From Haliclona indistincta (taxonomy: Eukaryota; Porifera; Demospongiae; Haplosclerida; Chalinidae), in the NCBI GenBank assembly GCA_964017065.1, contig OZ024789.1:8508703-8572702 (forward strand): a DNA stretch of 64,000 nucleotides. Reading direction: 5' to 3'. The notes under the pieces are model-generated. The model did not search any database, was not told the origin of the DNA, and worked only from the letters and a program-made list of their open reading frames with translations. Position numbers and translations under genes: made by a program. Below are positions 1 to 10,324 of this stretch, one piece after another; positions within the stretch are counted from its first letter, which is position 1; each line of letters opens with the position of its first letter.

Positions 1-504
1 GTGGAATTGTAAGTGCATTCACCCACATGCTCACGTAGTGAGCGAGTAGCTGCATATATCTGTGACTACGTGATTGAGCTGCAAGTAAGTGAGTGAACAA
101 TTATCAACATCAAATATATAGCACTAATTCAATAGATAATTATTCGTGGAGCCTTTTTAAGAGAGCTGTTTTGCTCAAAGAAGAAAGTGGATTTACTAAC
201 CACATCGGAGTTGACCCATGCACTGTCATAAAATGTTTAGATATGATCAGATTTGCGCTGGTCAGTCTTCAGGTTGCTTCCTTTGCGCCACTGCATGCCA
301 TTCTGAATATGTACCAAAATGTCAGCATGTATCAAAAATGTGAAACTTGCTTTGATGCAACACAAAATACATGACTATGCTTGGAATTTAGTATGTCAGT
401 GACACACCTGTGTACTAATGCACCATTGTGTCTTGTATATAAGAAGGCTCTGTTGGTTAGGCAAAAGCATTACAACCTGGTGAACAACACTGATAAGTGG
501 AAGA

Positions 505-601
505 ATGTCCAAGTTGATTTTTCTAGTAGTTGGCTTGTGTATCGGAGTCTGAGCAGCTATTGCTGTTCCTGATGATCAAGAGGAATATGGACCAGTTGCA
601 G
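505..601 (+). pseudogene. Type B dermatopontin-like exon 1 relic with stop codon
   Basis: The 97-nt exon 1 of a type B gene begins at the ATG and ends before a GTAC donor, as in the intact genes. Codon 16, inside the signal peptide, is TGA (550-552) where intact copies have TGT (Cys). No exon 2 follows: about 120 bases downstream, at a point where the intact gene at 35.0 kb runs into its splice acceptor, the sequence switches to unrelated DNA. A TATATAAG box sits at 436-443, so the promoter is still present. A dead 5' fragment. Confidence 0.85.
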
Positions 602-863
602 GTACAAAAGTAGCCATCAACGATGGTTGTTCAAAATGTTTGTGTCACACACTTCAAATAGTTATGTCTATCATGTGTTAAATTCTAAATGCAATTGATT
701 TATATCGGACACACTCTGCAAATCATACCAAGAGCTTAGTTCACAGCTAACTATTAGGGACGAACGGAAAACAAGTTAGCGTTCACACGCTGATATTTCC
801 CCTGGCGATGAATTTTGTACGTACAAAGACAATCTTTGGCGTTGCCCATCCTCATAATAACTA

Positions 864-914
864 ACGTAAAATTAATACTCACTCACATGTAGTGAGTGAG
901 TATTAATTTTACGT
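864..914. repeat. Perfect hairpin, 23-bp stem
   Basis: An inverted repeat with arms reading acgtaaaattaatactcac onward and its exact complement, separated by a short atgta loop. It lies in the DNA that replaced exons 2-3 of the dead type B gene. Related copies are at 12,083-12,147 and 20,164-20,228. The 602-1,129 stretch otherwise shows no gene. Confidence 0.75.
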
Positions 915-1129
915 GAGTCGTGAGTAAATACGTGACTACGTCAAGTTTATCACAGCATTTTAAACTTCGCGCCAATAATAGTAACTTTGTGAATGAAGCT
1001 ACAAACTCAATATTTTCAAAAGGTGAGGATCATCTACTCATGTAAAATACACACTACTATACAGGGATATGTTCATTTGTTCTAAGCTAACTATCGCTTA
1101 GACTAAGATCCATGGTTTTTTGAGAGGTA

Positions 1130-1796
1130 TCACTTCCTCTTGATGTAGTCACACACCATCAGTTTCCACTGCCTGTCACTGTTGACAAAAGAACATAAAT
1201 TATTTTTAAATTGTATGCACTTACTTGTTGACCCAGGTGCTGTGCAAACCTACAACAACCTTTTTTCCTGGAACAGTGTAATCAATCTTTCCATGCAATT
1301 TGTTGATGTAGTCGGTCAGTTCACAGTTGGCAGTTGCATACCCTCTTGTAAAGCAGCACCGAAACTTCCACACACGATCTTCAGGCTTGTTGTCATGTAC
1401 ACTATCCATTCCAGCAACAACTTGGTTAGCAGGACAGTTGAAATTAATGGGTTGTCTATACTGATTGACATTTTGCGGTGTGGTCTTGCAATATGAGCAT
1501 TTTAGAGCTCCAAATGAACCGCATGAGAAAGTAAATCTTCGATCTCTATGGGTTGAACTGTATGTGCTTTGGATTCGCTTGATAGCTTGTGATCTACCGC
1601 AACATACGTGTAGAGGTCCATCGTAAATATTGTTTTGGTACATAGAGGCGTTCTTTTCATCTGAGATTGAATGAATTTGAATTTAATTACACTGAACACA
1701 ATCTTGTAACGTACCTGCTTCAAAGTCATCATTAACGAAAGCTGCTGCACATACTCCGATGCACACGGCAGCTACCAGAAGAATCAACTTGCCCAT
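1130..1796 (-). CDS. A1: dermatopontin-like secreted protein, 188 aa
   Basis: Three exons on the minus strand: 1796-1715, 1660-1225 and 1178-1130, with introns of 54 and 46 nt and phases 1 and 2. Residues 1-19 form a signal peptide (MGKLILLVAAVCIGVC, then Ala-rich). The mature part has ten cysteines (47, 48, 74, 82, 85, 103, 129, 130, 140, 182), the number expected for the five disulfides of dermatopontin, and three D-R-x-aromatic repeats (DRRFTFSC 67-74, DRVWKFRC 122-129, DRQWKLMVC 174-182). Family members are extracellular-matrix proteins or, in arthropods, hemagglutinin/amebocyte aggregation factors; the role here is inferred. The start follows a TATAAAAG box (complement of 1853-1860) by about 57 nt. 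Splicing was inferred from GT-AG sites and is the same in all nine A genes. Confidence 0.88.
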
Positions 1797-1852
1797 GGTA
1801 TTGCTCTTTGCAGTGGTGTTCACCGAGAATGTCGAGGATGGTTACAGTTACG

Positions 1853-1860
1853 CTTTTATA
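1853..1860 (-). promoter_or_regulatory. TATA box of type A gene A1
   Basis: TATAAAAG on the minus strand, 57 bases upstream of the A1 ATG. The same box is at the same distance in the other A genes: 4998-5005, 8161-8168, 13078-13085, 16242-16249, 21159-21166, 24327-24334, 28678-28685, and as TATAAAAA at 33730-33737. Conservation of position in all nine copies supports it. Confidence 0.7.
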
Positions 1861-2129
1861 CAAAATCTTTTGTATTTAAAATTAATTGATACATGATTGT
1901 TTCTTATTGATATTCTATCACAGCAGTGAGTAAACAGACAGTTATATAATGACAGGAACCTAAACCTCAATCATTATAATAACCTTTGTTATGCATATCA
2001 TGCTCAATCTCAAAATTATCGTATCAGATTCTTTAATGACTATTGTGCACGAGCTGCATGATCTATACTGTGTGTGAATGTGTATATAGTCAATTCTATA
2101 ATAATGTCCTTGCTACCAGTTGCTACCAG

Positions 2130-2360
2130 CATGCAAGTTGTTTATGTAGTCGGTCAATTCGCAGCTGGTGGTCATATGCCCAAATGTAGTACAGCATCGA
2201 ATTCTCCACACACGATCTTCAGGACTGTTGTTATGCACACTGTCCACTCCAGCGACGACTTGGTTAGCAGTACAGTTGAAGAGAATTGGCTTTCTGTAGT
2301 CATTGACATATTGCGGTGTGGTCTTGCATTCTGAGCATGTTGATGGATTTCCATATGAAC
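2130..2360 (-). pseudogene. C1: type C dermatopontin-like exon-2 relic
   Basis: Read on the minus strand this gives about 75 codons homologous to the middle of A and B exon 2: CSECKTTPQYVNDYRKP, then NCTANQVV, the repeat DRVWRIRCC, and SCELTDYINNLH. There is no signal-peptide exon and no C-terminal exon, and both ends break off abruptly. It is a decayed third paralog. The complementary strand is open by chance only. Confidence 0.75.
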
Positions 2361-2459
2361 CACTCCAACAGATTAGATTTCCAATCTTTTTTAAAATCTA
2401 TAATAATTGCTTCCTCGTAATAACTTTCAAACGTGATCATAAGTTAACTTCCAAGTGCA

Positions 2460-2595
2460 GTTAGTGAGAAAATAAACTTATTTTAGAGTGTGCATGTGTC
2501 AAACTGTAATTGTATAGACACACGTACACTTACAATTTCACACATACATACTCTACTGAAGTTAGTATGTAAAATAAGCTTATTTTCTCCCTAAC
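2460..2595. mobile_element. Palindromic MITE-like element, copy 1
   Basis: An inverted repeat flanked by GTTAG and CTAAC. The right arm contains AAAATAAGCTTATTTT, itself a palindrome; the left arm has the variant AAAATAAACTTATTTT and lacks part of the adjacent sequence. The core has complementary stretches (actgtaattgtatag and acttacaatttcacac). No coding capacity. Confidence 0.65.
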
Positions 2596-2699
2596 ATGGG
2601 TGTGTATGTGTGAAATTGTAAGTGTATACACCCACATGCTCATGTAGTGAGTGAGTAGTAGTATATATCTGTGACTACGTGAGTGATGAGTATGTGACT

Positions 2700-3690
2700 A
2701 CGTGATTGAGCTGCAAGTAAGTGAGTGAACAACATCAACATCAAATTTATAGCACTAATTCAATAGAAAATTATTCGTGGAGCCTTTTAAAGATAGCTGT
2801 TTGCTCAAAGAGAAAAATGAATTCACTAACCACATCAGCATGCACTGTAATAAAAATAATGATTTGAGATTTGATACGATCAGATATGCTCTGGTCAGTC
2901 TTCAGGTTTCTTGCTTTGTCTTATAATCACGACAGCTAGGTGGCTGTCATGATACAAACTGTTTCATCATCGATTATGACTCAGTCTTGTCCGATTCACC
3001 ATTGCACATCCTACATAAGTACACCTTTCAATGTTACTCATTCACACTAGATCACTATATGACTACTAGTTTATACTGCCTGCATACTACCCTCATCTGC
3101 ACCATGAAAGCTTGAGTTAAGCAGGTTACAAAAATTAATGTTTGAACCAGATCTCTCTCTCCTAGCTTATAAGCGCTGCCGAAACTTCCACACTTAATTT
3201 TGTTACGAAGTTTTTGGCAACTAGCTGTTCTGCCTGCAAGACGACCCTTCATAGCTCGCAGCAAACAGCTTGAAAAATCACGGAAGAAAGTTGAAGCCAC
3301 AGGTGCGTCGCACGGTTCATTTGAATATTTTCATTGCGTGCATTGGAGTTGATCGCTCCTTCCCCTTATGCGCTCCTGTTCTAGCTCATCGACCTAGCAG
3401 TGCGTGCATGTGCAACTAAATGAGACATGCCTTTTAAAAACCGGTTTTGTTTGTGCAACATGGCGTCCTTCTTCTTGATCTCGTCTTCCCTGTTTCCGAG
3501 GTCGAACAGGTAGTCCTGTGTTACATTTCATCTGTAGCTGCAGCAAGTCCGGATCATATCTATGCGCTTTATTTAGAACAAAGACACTTGCTAATTTTAA
3601 ACTTGGCGCCAATAATATTAACTTTGTGAATGAGGCTATACCATAGATGATACAGTACACGGCTACTAACTCAAAATAAGAGGATCATCT
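2700..3690. repeat. Module X1
   Basis: The first 220 bases are homologous to the region upstream of type B genes (from caagtaagtgagtgaac to cttcaggtttcttgctttg); the rest is unrelated to type B. On the minus strand an open frame of about 80 codons (3300-3055, beginning MASTFFRDF) recurs in most of the six copies, but has no recognisable domain. Near 3,180-3,205 a short stretch resembles the VWKFR-coding part of dermatopontin exon 2 but is out of frame, so a very decayed relic is possible. I do not call a gene. Confidence 0.5.
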
Positions 3691-4197
3691 GACCCAAGCT
3701 TTGTGGCAGACAAATATGTCTCATTTTCGTCTCTTCCTACCAGGTCTGGTTCTACTGCTAAACTATAGTCCACAAATACAGTTTTGCAGATTGGTCACTC
3801 CTATTCAGTTTCCACTTAGCGTCACTCCTATTTTCGCAGATTGGTTCGTATCTGGAACAGTCTTCCTCCGATTGACCTTTCATTGTCTTTCTCAAGCATA
3901 AAATCCCAAATCAAGCAGTTCTTCTGGTCCATTTTTCTATTAAATTTTAATCCTTCTATTCCTTGTTCCTATCATCTTATCTGTCCTTGTAACAAGTGTA
4001 GACTTAATCCTATTAATGTAAATTTTATCTGATATTTAATTATTAATTTTTTTCTTTTTTTCTGGGTATCATAGTTCTTATAGACATTCCATCAGTACAT
4101 ATCTTATTAATTATCTACTGACTCTGCATGCATCCTCCTATTTCTTTGATTCTGTCTGTCTGTAAAATCTAACTTGAATTGAATTGAATTGAATACT
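3690..4197 (+). mobile_element. 5'-truncated non-LTR retrotransposon tail (copy 1)
   Basis: The plus strand encodes the extreme C-terminus of a LINE reverse-transcriptase ORF: a frame with YFRRLVRIWNSLPPIDLSLS, then a lysine-containing spacer and a final PC-x5-CPCNKC cysteine motif, typical of CR1/L2/Jockey-type elements. It is followed by a 3' UTR and ends in tandem TTGAA repeats (4,172-4,195) directly beside the A2 3' region. Everything upstream of the last 100 or so codons is missing, as usual for incomplete reverse transcription. Confidence 0.7.
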
Positions 4198-4270
4198 ATA
4201 CACAGGGATATGTTCATTTGTTCTAAGCTAACTATCGCTTAGACTAAGATCCATGGTTCTTTGAGAGATA

Positions 4271-4941
4271 TCAATTCCTCTTGATGTAGTCACACACCAT
4301 CAGTTTCCATCGCCTGTCACTGTTGACAAAAAGAACATAATTTTATTATTTAAAATTGTATGCACTTACTTGTTGACCCAGTTACTGTGCAAACCGACAA
4401 CAACCTTATTTCCTGGAACAGTGTAATCAAACTTTCCATGCAAGTTGTTGATGTAGTCGGTCAGTTCACAGTTGGCAGTTGCATACCCTCTTGTAAAGCA
4501 GCACCGAAACTTCCACACACGATCTTCAGGCTTGTTGTCATGTACGCTATTCATTCCAGCAACAACTTGGTTAGCAGGACAGTTGAAATTAATGGGTTGT
4601 CTATACTCATTGACATTTTGCGGTGTGGTCTTGCAATATGAGCATTTTAGAGCTCCAAATGAACCGCATGAGAAAGTAAATCTTCGATCTCTATGGGTTG
4701 AACTGTATGTGCTTTGGATTCGCTTGATAGCTTGTGATCTACCGCAACATACGTGTAGAGGTCCATCGTAAATATTGTTTTGGTACATAGAGGCGTTCTT
4801 TTCATCTGAGATTGAATGAATTTGAATTTAATTACACTGAACACAATCTTGTAACGTACCTGCTTCAAAGTCATCATTAACGAAAGCTGCTGCACATACT
4901 CCGATGCACACGGCAGCTACCAGAAGAATCAACTTGCCCAT
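4271..4941 (-). CDS. A2: dermatopontin-like secreted protein, 188 aa
   Basis: Exons 4941-4860, 4805-4370 and 4319-4271; all splice sites, the ten mature cysteines and the three D-R-x-aromatic motifs are intact. It differs from A1 at single residues such as NVNEYRQP, GMNSVHD, NNLHGKFDY, HSNW, DRRWKLMVC and a C-terminal KRN instead of KRK. A retrotransposon tail lies about 75 bases beyond its stop. The intron before exon 3 is 50 nt. A secreted or matrix role is inferred from the family. Confidence 0.87.
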
Positions 4942-5284
4942 GGTATTGCTCGTTGCAGTGGTGTTCACCGAGAATGTCGAGGATGGTTACAGTTACGCTT
5001 TTATACAAAATCTTTTGTATTTAAAATTAATTGATACATGATTGTTTCTTATTGATATTCTATCACAGCAGTGAGTAAACAGACAGTTATATAATGACAG
5101 GAACCTAAACCTCAATCATTATAATAACCTTTGTTATGCATATCATGCTCAATCTCAAAATTATCGTATCAGATTCTTTAATGACTATTGTGCACGAGCT
5201 GCATGATCTATACTGTGTGTGAATGTGTATATAGTCAATTCTATAATAATGTCCTTGCTACCAGTTGCTACCAGTTGCTACCAG

Positions 5285-5520
5285 CATGCAAGTTGTTTAT
5301 GTAGTCGGTCAATTCACAGTTGGTGGTCACATGCCCAAATGTATAGTAGTACAGCATCGAATTCTCCACACACGATCTTCAGGACTGTTGTTATGCACAC
5401 TGTCCACTCCAGCGACGACTTGGTTAGCAGGACAGTTGAAGAGAATTGGCTTTCTGTAGTCATTGACATATTGCGGTGTGGTCTTGCATTCTGAGCATGT
5501 TGATGGATTTCCATATGAAC
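5285..5520 (-). pseudogene. C2: type C exon-2 relic
   Basis: Same truncated middle part of a dermatopontin-like exon 2 as C1, followed by a triplicated ttgctaccag at 5,255-5,285. An extra ATAGT block inside the sequence shifts the frame near 5,342. Confidence 0.7.
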
Positions 5521-5619
5521 CACTCCAACAGATTAGATTTCCAATCTTTTTTAAAATCTATAATAATTGCTTCCTCGTAATAACTTTCAAACGTGATCAT
5601 AAGTTAACTTCCAAGTACA

Positions 5620-5765
5620 GTTAGCGAGAAAATAAGCTTATTTTACATACTAACTTCAGTAGGGAGTGTATGTGTCAAACTGTAAGTGTATTTACACTTA
5701 CAATTTCACACACACATACTCTACAGAGAAGTTAGTATGTAAAATAAGCTTATTTTCTCCCTAAC
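5620..5765. mobile_element. Palindromic MITE-like element, copy 2
   Basis: The clearest copy of the family: GTTAGCGAGAAAATAAGCTT on the left is mirrored by AAGCTTATTTTCTCCCTAAC on the right, and the interior pairs as aagtgta-tttacactta. The 146 bases could fold into one long hairpin. Confidence 0.7.
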
Positions 5766-5869
5766 ATGGGTGTGTATGTGTGAAATTGTAAGTGTATACA
5801 CACACATGCTCATGTAGTGAGTGAGTAGTAGTATATTCGTGACTACGTGAGTGAGTATGTGACTACGTG

Positions 5870-6855
5870 ATTGAGCTGCAAGTAAGTGAGTGAACAACAT
5901 CAACATCAAATTTATAGCACTAATTCAATAGAAAATTATTCGTGGAGCCTTTTAAAGATAGCTGTTTGCTCAAAGAGAAAAAATGAATTCACTAACCACA
6001 TCGGCATGCAGTGTAATAAAAATAATGATTTGAGATTTGATACGATCAGATATGCTCTGGTCAGTCTTCAGGTTTCTTGCTTTGTCTTATAATCACGACA
6101 GCTAGGTGGCTGTCATGATACAAACTGTTTCATCATCGATTATGACTCAGTCTTGTCCGATTCACCATTGCACATCCTACATAAGTACACCTTTCAATGT
6201 TACACATTCACACTAGATCACTATGACTACTAGTTTATACTGCCTGCATACTACCCTCATCTGCACCATGAAAGCTTGAGTTAAGCAGGTTACAAAAATT
6301 AATGTTTGAACCAGATCTCTCTCTCCTAGCTTATAAGCGCTGCCGAAACTTCCACACTTAATTTTGTTACGAAGTTTTTGGCAACTAGCTGTTCTGCCTG
6401 CAAGACGACCCTTCATAGCTCGCAGCAAACAGCTTGAAAAATCACAGAAGAAAGTTGAAGCCACAGGTGCGTCGCACGGTTCATTTGAATATTTTCATTG
6501 CGTGCATTGGAGTTGATCGCTCCTTCCCCTTATGCGCTCCTGTTCTAGCTCATCGACCTAGCAGTGCATGCATGTGCAACTAAATGAGACATGCCTTTTA
6601 AAAACCGGTTTTGTTTGTGCAACATGGCGTCCTTCTTCTTGATCTCGTCTTCCCTGTTTCCGAGGTCGAACAGGTAGTCCTGTGTTACATTTCATCTGTA
6701 GCTGCAGCAAGTCCGGATCATATCTATGCGCTTTATTTAGAACAAAGACACTTGCTAATTTTAAACTTGGCGCCAATAATATTAACTTTGTGAATGAGGC
6801 TATACCATAGATGATACAGTACACGGCTACTAACTCAAAATAAGAGGATCATCTG
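5870..6855. repeat. Module X2
   Basis: Second copy of the type B promoter-like block joined to the X sequence. The minus-strand open frame is at 6464-6213. The 8,081-bp duplication breakpoint lies inside this module. Confidence 0.5.
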
Positions 6856-7359
6856 ACCCAAGCTTTGTGGCAGACAAATATGTCTCATTTTCGTCTCTTC
6901 CTACCAGATCTGGTTCTACTGCTAAACTATAGTCCACAAATACAGTTTTGCAGATTGGTCACTCCTATTCAGTTTCCACTTCGCGTCACTCCTATTTTCG
7001 CAGATTGGTTCGTATCTGGAACAGTCTTCCTCCGATTGACCTTTCATTGTCTTTCTCAAGCATAAAATCCCAAATCAAGCAGTTCTTCTGGTCCATTTTT
7101 CTATTAAATTTTAATCCTTCTATTCCTTGTTCCTATCATCTTATCTGTCCTTGTAACAAGTGTAGACTTAATCCTATTAATGTAAATTTTATCTGATATT
7201 TAATTATTAATTTTTTTCTTTTTTCTGGGTATCTATAGTTCTTATGGACATTCCATCAGTACAGATCTTATTAATTATCTACTGACTCTGCATGCATCCT
7301 CCTTTTTCTTTGATTCTGTCTGTCTGTAAAATCTAACTTGAATTGAATTGAATTGAATA
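6855..7359 (+). mobile_element. 5'-truncated non-LTR retrotransposon tail (copy 2)
   Basis: Same RT C-terminal fragment and the same 5' end as copy 1, so it was copied by segmental duplication, not by an independent insertion. It ends in TTGAA repeats next to A3. Confidence 0.7.
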
Positions 7360-7434
7360 CTATACACAGGGATATGTTCATTTGTTCTAAGCTAACTATC
7401 GCTTAGACTAAGATGCATGGTTCTTTGAGAGATA

Positions 7435-8106
7435 TCAATTCCTCTTGATGTAGTCACACACCATCAGTTTCCATCGCCTGTCACTGTTGACAAAAAAAAC
7501 ATAATTTTATTATTTAAAAATTGTATGCACTTACTTGTTGACCCAGGTGCTGTGCAAACCGACGACAACCTTTTTTCCTGGAACAGTGTAATCAATCTTT
7601 CCATGCAAGTTGTTGATGTAGTCGGTCAGTTCACAGTTGGCTGTTGCATACCCTCTTGTAAAGCAGCACCGAAACTTCCACACACGATCTTCAGGCTTGT
7701 TGTCATGTACGCTATCCATTCCAGCAACAACTTGGTTAGCAGGACAGTTGAAATTAATGGGTTGTCTATACTGATTGACATTTTGCGGTGTGATCTTGCA
7801 ATGTGAGCATTTTAGAGCTCCAAATGAACCGCATGAGAAAGTAAATCTTCGATCTCTATGGGTTGAACTGTATGTGCTTTGGATTCGCTTGATAGCTTGT
7901 GATCTACCGCAACATACGTGTAGAGGTCCATCGTAAATATTGTTTTGGTACATAGAGGCGTTCTTTTCATCTGAGATTGAATGAATTTGAATTTAATTAC
8001 ACTGAACACAATCTTGTAACATACCTGCTTCAAAGTCATCATTGACAAAAGCTGCTGCACATACTCCGATGCACACGGCAGCTACCAGAAGAATCAACTT
8101 GGCCAT
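7435..8106 (-). CDS. A3: dermatopontin-like secreted protein, 188 aa
   Basis: Exons 8106-8025, 7970-7535 and 7483-7435. The signal peptide starts MAKLIL. Distinguishing residues are CSHCKITPQ, NNLHGKIDY, HSTW and DRRW, with a C-terminal KRN. The exon 1 donor reads GTATG. Cysteine count and motifs are complete. TATA box at the complement of 8161-8168. A5 is its 8,081-bp duplicate. Confidence 0.87.
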
Positions 8107-8416
8107 GGTATTGCTCTTTGCAGTGGTGATCACCGAATGTCGAGGATGGATGCAGTTACGCTTTTATACAAAATCTTTTGTATTCAAATTGATACATGAT
8201 AGTTTCTTATTGATATTCTTTCACAGCAGTGAGTGAACAGATTGTCATATAATGACAGGAACCTAAACCTCAATCATTATAATAACCTTTGTTATGCATA
8301 TCACGCTCAATCTCAAAATTATCGTATCAGATTCATGAATGACTATTGTGCATGAGCTGCATGATCTACTGTGTGTGCATGTGTACTCAAATCTATGATA
8401 TGTCCTTGCTATCGGG

Positions 8417-8652
8417 CATGCAAGTTGTTGATGTAGTCGGTCAATTCGCAGTTGGTGGTCATATGCCCAAATGTAGTACAGCATCGAATTTTCCACACAC
8501 GATCTTCAGGACTGCTGTTATGTACGCTTTCCACTCCAGCGACAACTTAGTTATAATTAGCAGGACAGTTGAAGAGAATTGGCTTTCTGTAGTCATTGTC
8601 ATATTGCGGTGTGGTCTTGCATTCTGAGCATGTTGATGGATTTCCTTATGAA
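8417..8652 (-). pseudogene. C3: type C exon-2 relic
   Basis: Truncated exon-2 relic as C1, with a small extra block (ttataatta) near 8,551 inside the region coding for the NQVVAG segment. Confidence 0.7.
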
Positions 8653-8756
8653 GCACTCGAATGTTGTCAAAGGTTTCCAATCTTTTTTTAAAATCTATAA
8701 TAATTGCTCCCTCATAATAACTTTCAAACGTGATCATAAGTTAACTTCCAAGTGCA

Positions 8757-8909
8757 GTTAGTGAGAAAAATAAGCTTATTTTACATAATAACTTCAGTAG
8801 AGTGTGTATGTGTCAAACTGTAATTGTATAGACACACATACACTTACAATTTCACACATACATACTCTACTGAAGTTAGTATGTATAATAAGCTTATTTT
8901 CTCACTAAC
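8757..8909. mobile_element. Palindromic MITE-like element, copy 3
   Basis: GTTAGTGAGAAAAATAAGCT on the left and its near-complement ending CTCACTAAC on the right, with both ends of the element intact. Confidence 0.65.
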
Positions 8910-9361
8910 ATAGGGTGTGTATGTGTGAAATTGTAAGTGCATACACCCACGTGCTCACTCACTCACGTAATGAGTGAGTACTAGTATATTGTGACTACGT
9001 GATTGAGCTGCAAGTAAGTGAGTGAACAACATCAACATCAAATTTATAGCACTAATTCTATAGAAAATTATTCGTGGAGCCTTTTAAGAGAGCTGTTTTG
9101 CTCAAAGAAAAAAGTGGATTTACTAACCACATCAGAGTTGACCCATGCACTGTCATAAAATGATTTGATGCGATCAGATTTTCTCTGGTCAGTCTTCAGG
9201 TTTCTTGCTTTGCGCCACTGCATGCCATTCTGAACATGTACCAAATGTCAACATGTATCAAAAATGTGAAACTTGCTTTGATGCAACACAAAATACATGA
9301 CTATGCTTGGAATTTAGTATGTCAGTGACACACCTGTGTACTTATGCACCATTGTGTCTTG

Positions 9362-9370
9362 TATAAGAAG
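9362..9370 (+). promoter_or_regulatory. TATA box of type B gene B1
   Basis: TATAAGAAG lies 68 bases upstream of the B1 ATG. It is repeated at 17,443 for B2 and as TATATAAG at 34,920-34,927 for B3, and also precedes the dead exon-1 copies. Confidence 0.6.
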
Positions 9371-9429
9371 GCTCTGTTGGTTAGGCAAAAAGCATTACAA
9401 ACTGGTGAACAACACTGATAAGTGGAAGA

Positions 9430-10160
9430 ATGTCCAAGTTGATTTTTCTAGTAGTTGGCGTGTGTATCGGAGTCTGTGCAGCTATTGCTGTTCCTGACGA
9501 TCAAGAGGAATTCGGACCAGTAGCAGGTACAAAAGTAGCCATCAACGATGGTTGTTCAACATTGTGTCACACACTTTAAATAGTTATGTCTATCATGTGT
9601 TAAATTCTAAATGTTATAGATGCCCTTGGGAAGAAATACCAGAATGGTTATGATGCCGCGCTGAAGTTTCAATGCGGCAAATCGCAAGCTATCAAGCGAA
9701 TTACAAGCAAGTTCAGCAAAGGTCATGGTGATCGAAAATATAAGTTTTCATGTGCTTCGTACGGGAGTGGTGGAGTCTGCTCAGATTGTAAGACCACAGG
9801 TCAATATGTCAACAATTACAAAGAAGCTATTAACTTCAACTGCCCCGCTAATCAAGTTCTAACCGGAGTTGAAAGCGTACACAACAACAAAAATGAGGAT
9901 CGTAGGTGGAAGTTCCGCTGCTGTGAAACATTCGAGCATGTGACCACCAACTGCGAACTGACTGATCGCATTAACAAGATAAATCAAGCGAAATTTGATT
10001 ACACTGTCAGTGGAGGAAAGGTTGTAGTTGGCTTGCACAGCCACTGGGCTAGCAAGTAAGTGCTATTTTGTACATAATAGATTGTTTTCACTTTCTTTTT
10101 GTCAACAGTGACAGGCAATGGAAACTGATGGTGTGTGACTACGGCAAGAAGCAAGTCTGA
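9430..10160 (+). CDS. B1: dermatopontin-like secreted protein, 194 aa
   Basis: Exons 9430-9526, 9620-10055 and 10109-10160, with introns of 93 and 53 nt in the same phases (1 and 2) as type A and an exon 2 of identical length (436 nt). A signal peptide (MSKLIFLVVGVCIGVCAA) is followed by an acidic stretch (PDDQEE). The three repeats are DRKYKFSC (70-77), DRRWKFRC (126-133) and DRQWKLMVC (179-187). Mature cysteines are at 51, 77, 86, 89, 107, 133, 134, 144 and 187: nine, one fewer than type A, because the VCC of type A is FQC here. An AATAAA at 10,255-10,260 could serve polyadenylation. It is the only gene class in the array on the plus strand. Confidence 0.88.
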
Positions 10161-10212
10161 GGAACCTGCCATACATTGGCACAGAGTCAAAGAATGAACA
10201 CTAGCTATAGTC

Positions 10213-10230
10213 TAAGCGATAGTTAGCTTA
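10213..10230 (+). promoter_or_regulatory. Conserved 3' UTR hairpin of type B (shared with type A)
   Basis: TAAGCGATAGTTAGCTTA can form a 5-bp stem (TAAGC/GCTTA). The identical sequence occurs, in sense orientation, just beyond the stop of every type A gene (A1: complement of 1083-1100) and of B3 (35,784-35,801), although the surrounding 3' regions of A and B differ. Confidence 0.5.
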
Positions 10231-10324
10231 GATATTCAAATCTCTGTGCATTTCAATAAAAATTCAATATGAATCCCTGATCATGTAGAATTTTTAAACT
10301 ACGCGCGCAATTCTAACAATGACG

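Noticed and set aside
1182..1496. Plus-strand open frames of 90-105 codons opposite each type A exon 2
   Set aside because: They are complements of the real minus-strand exons, have no splice context or domain, and repeat only because the genes repeat.
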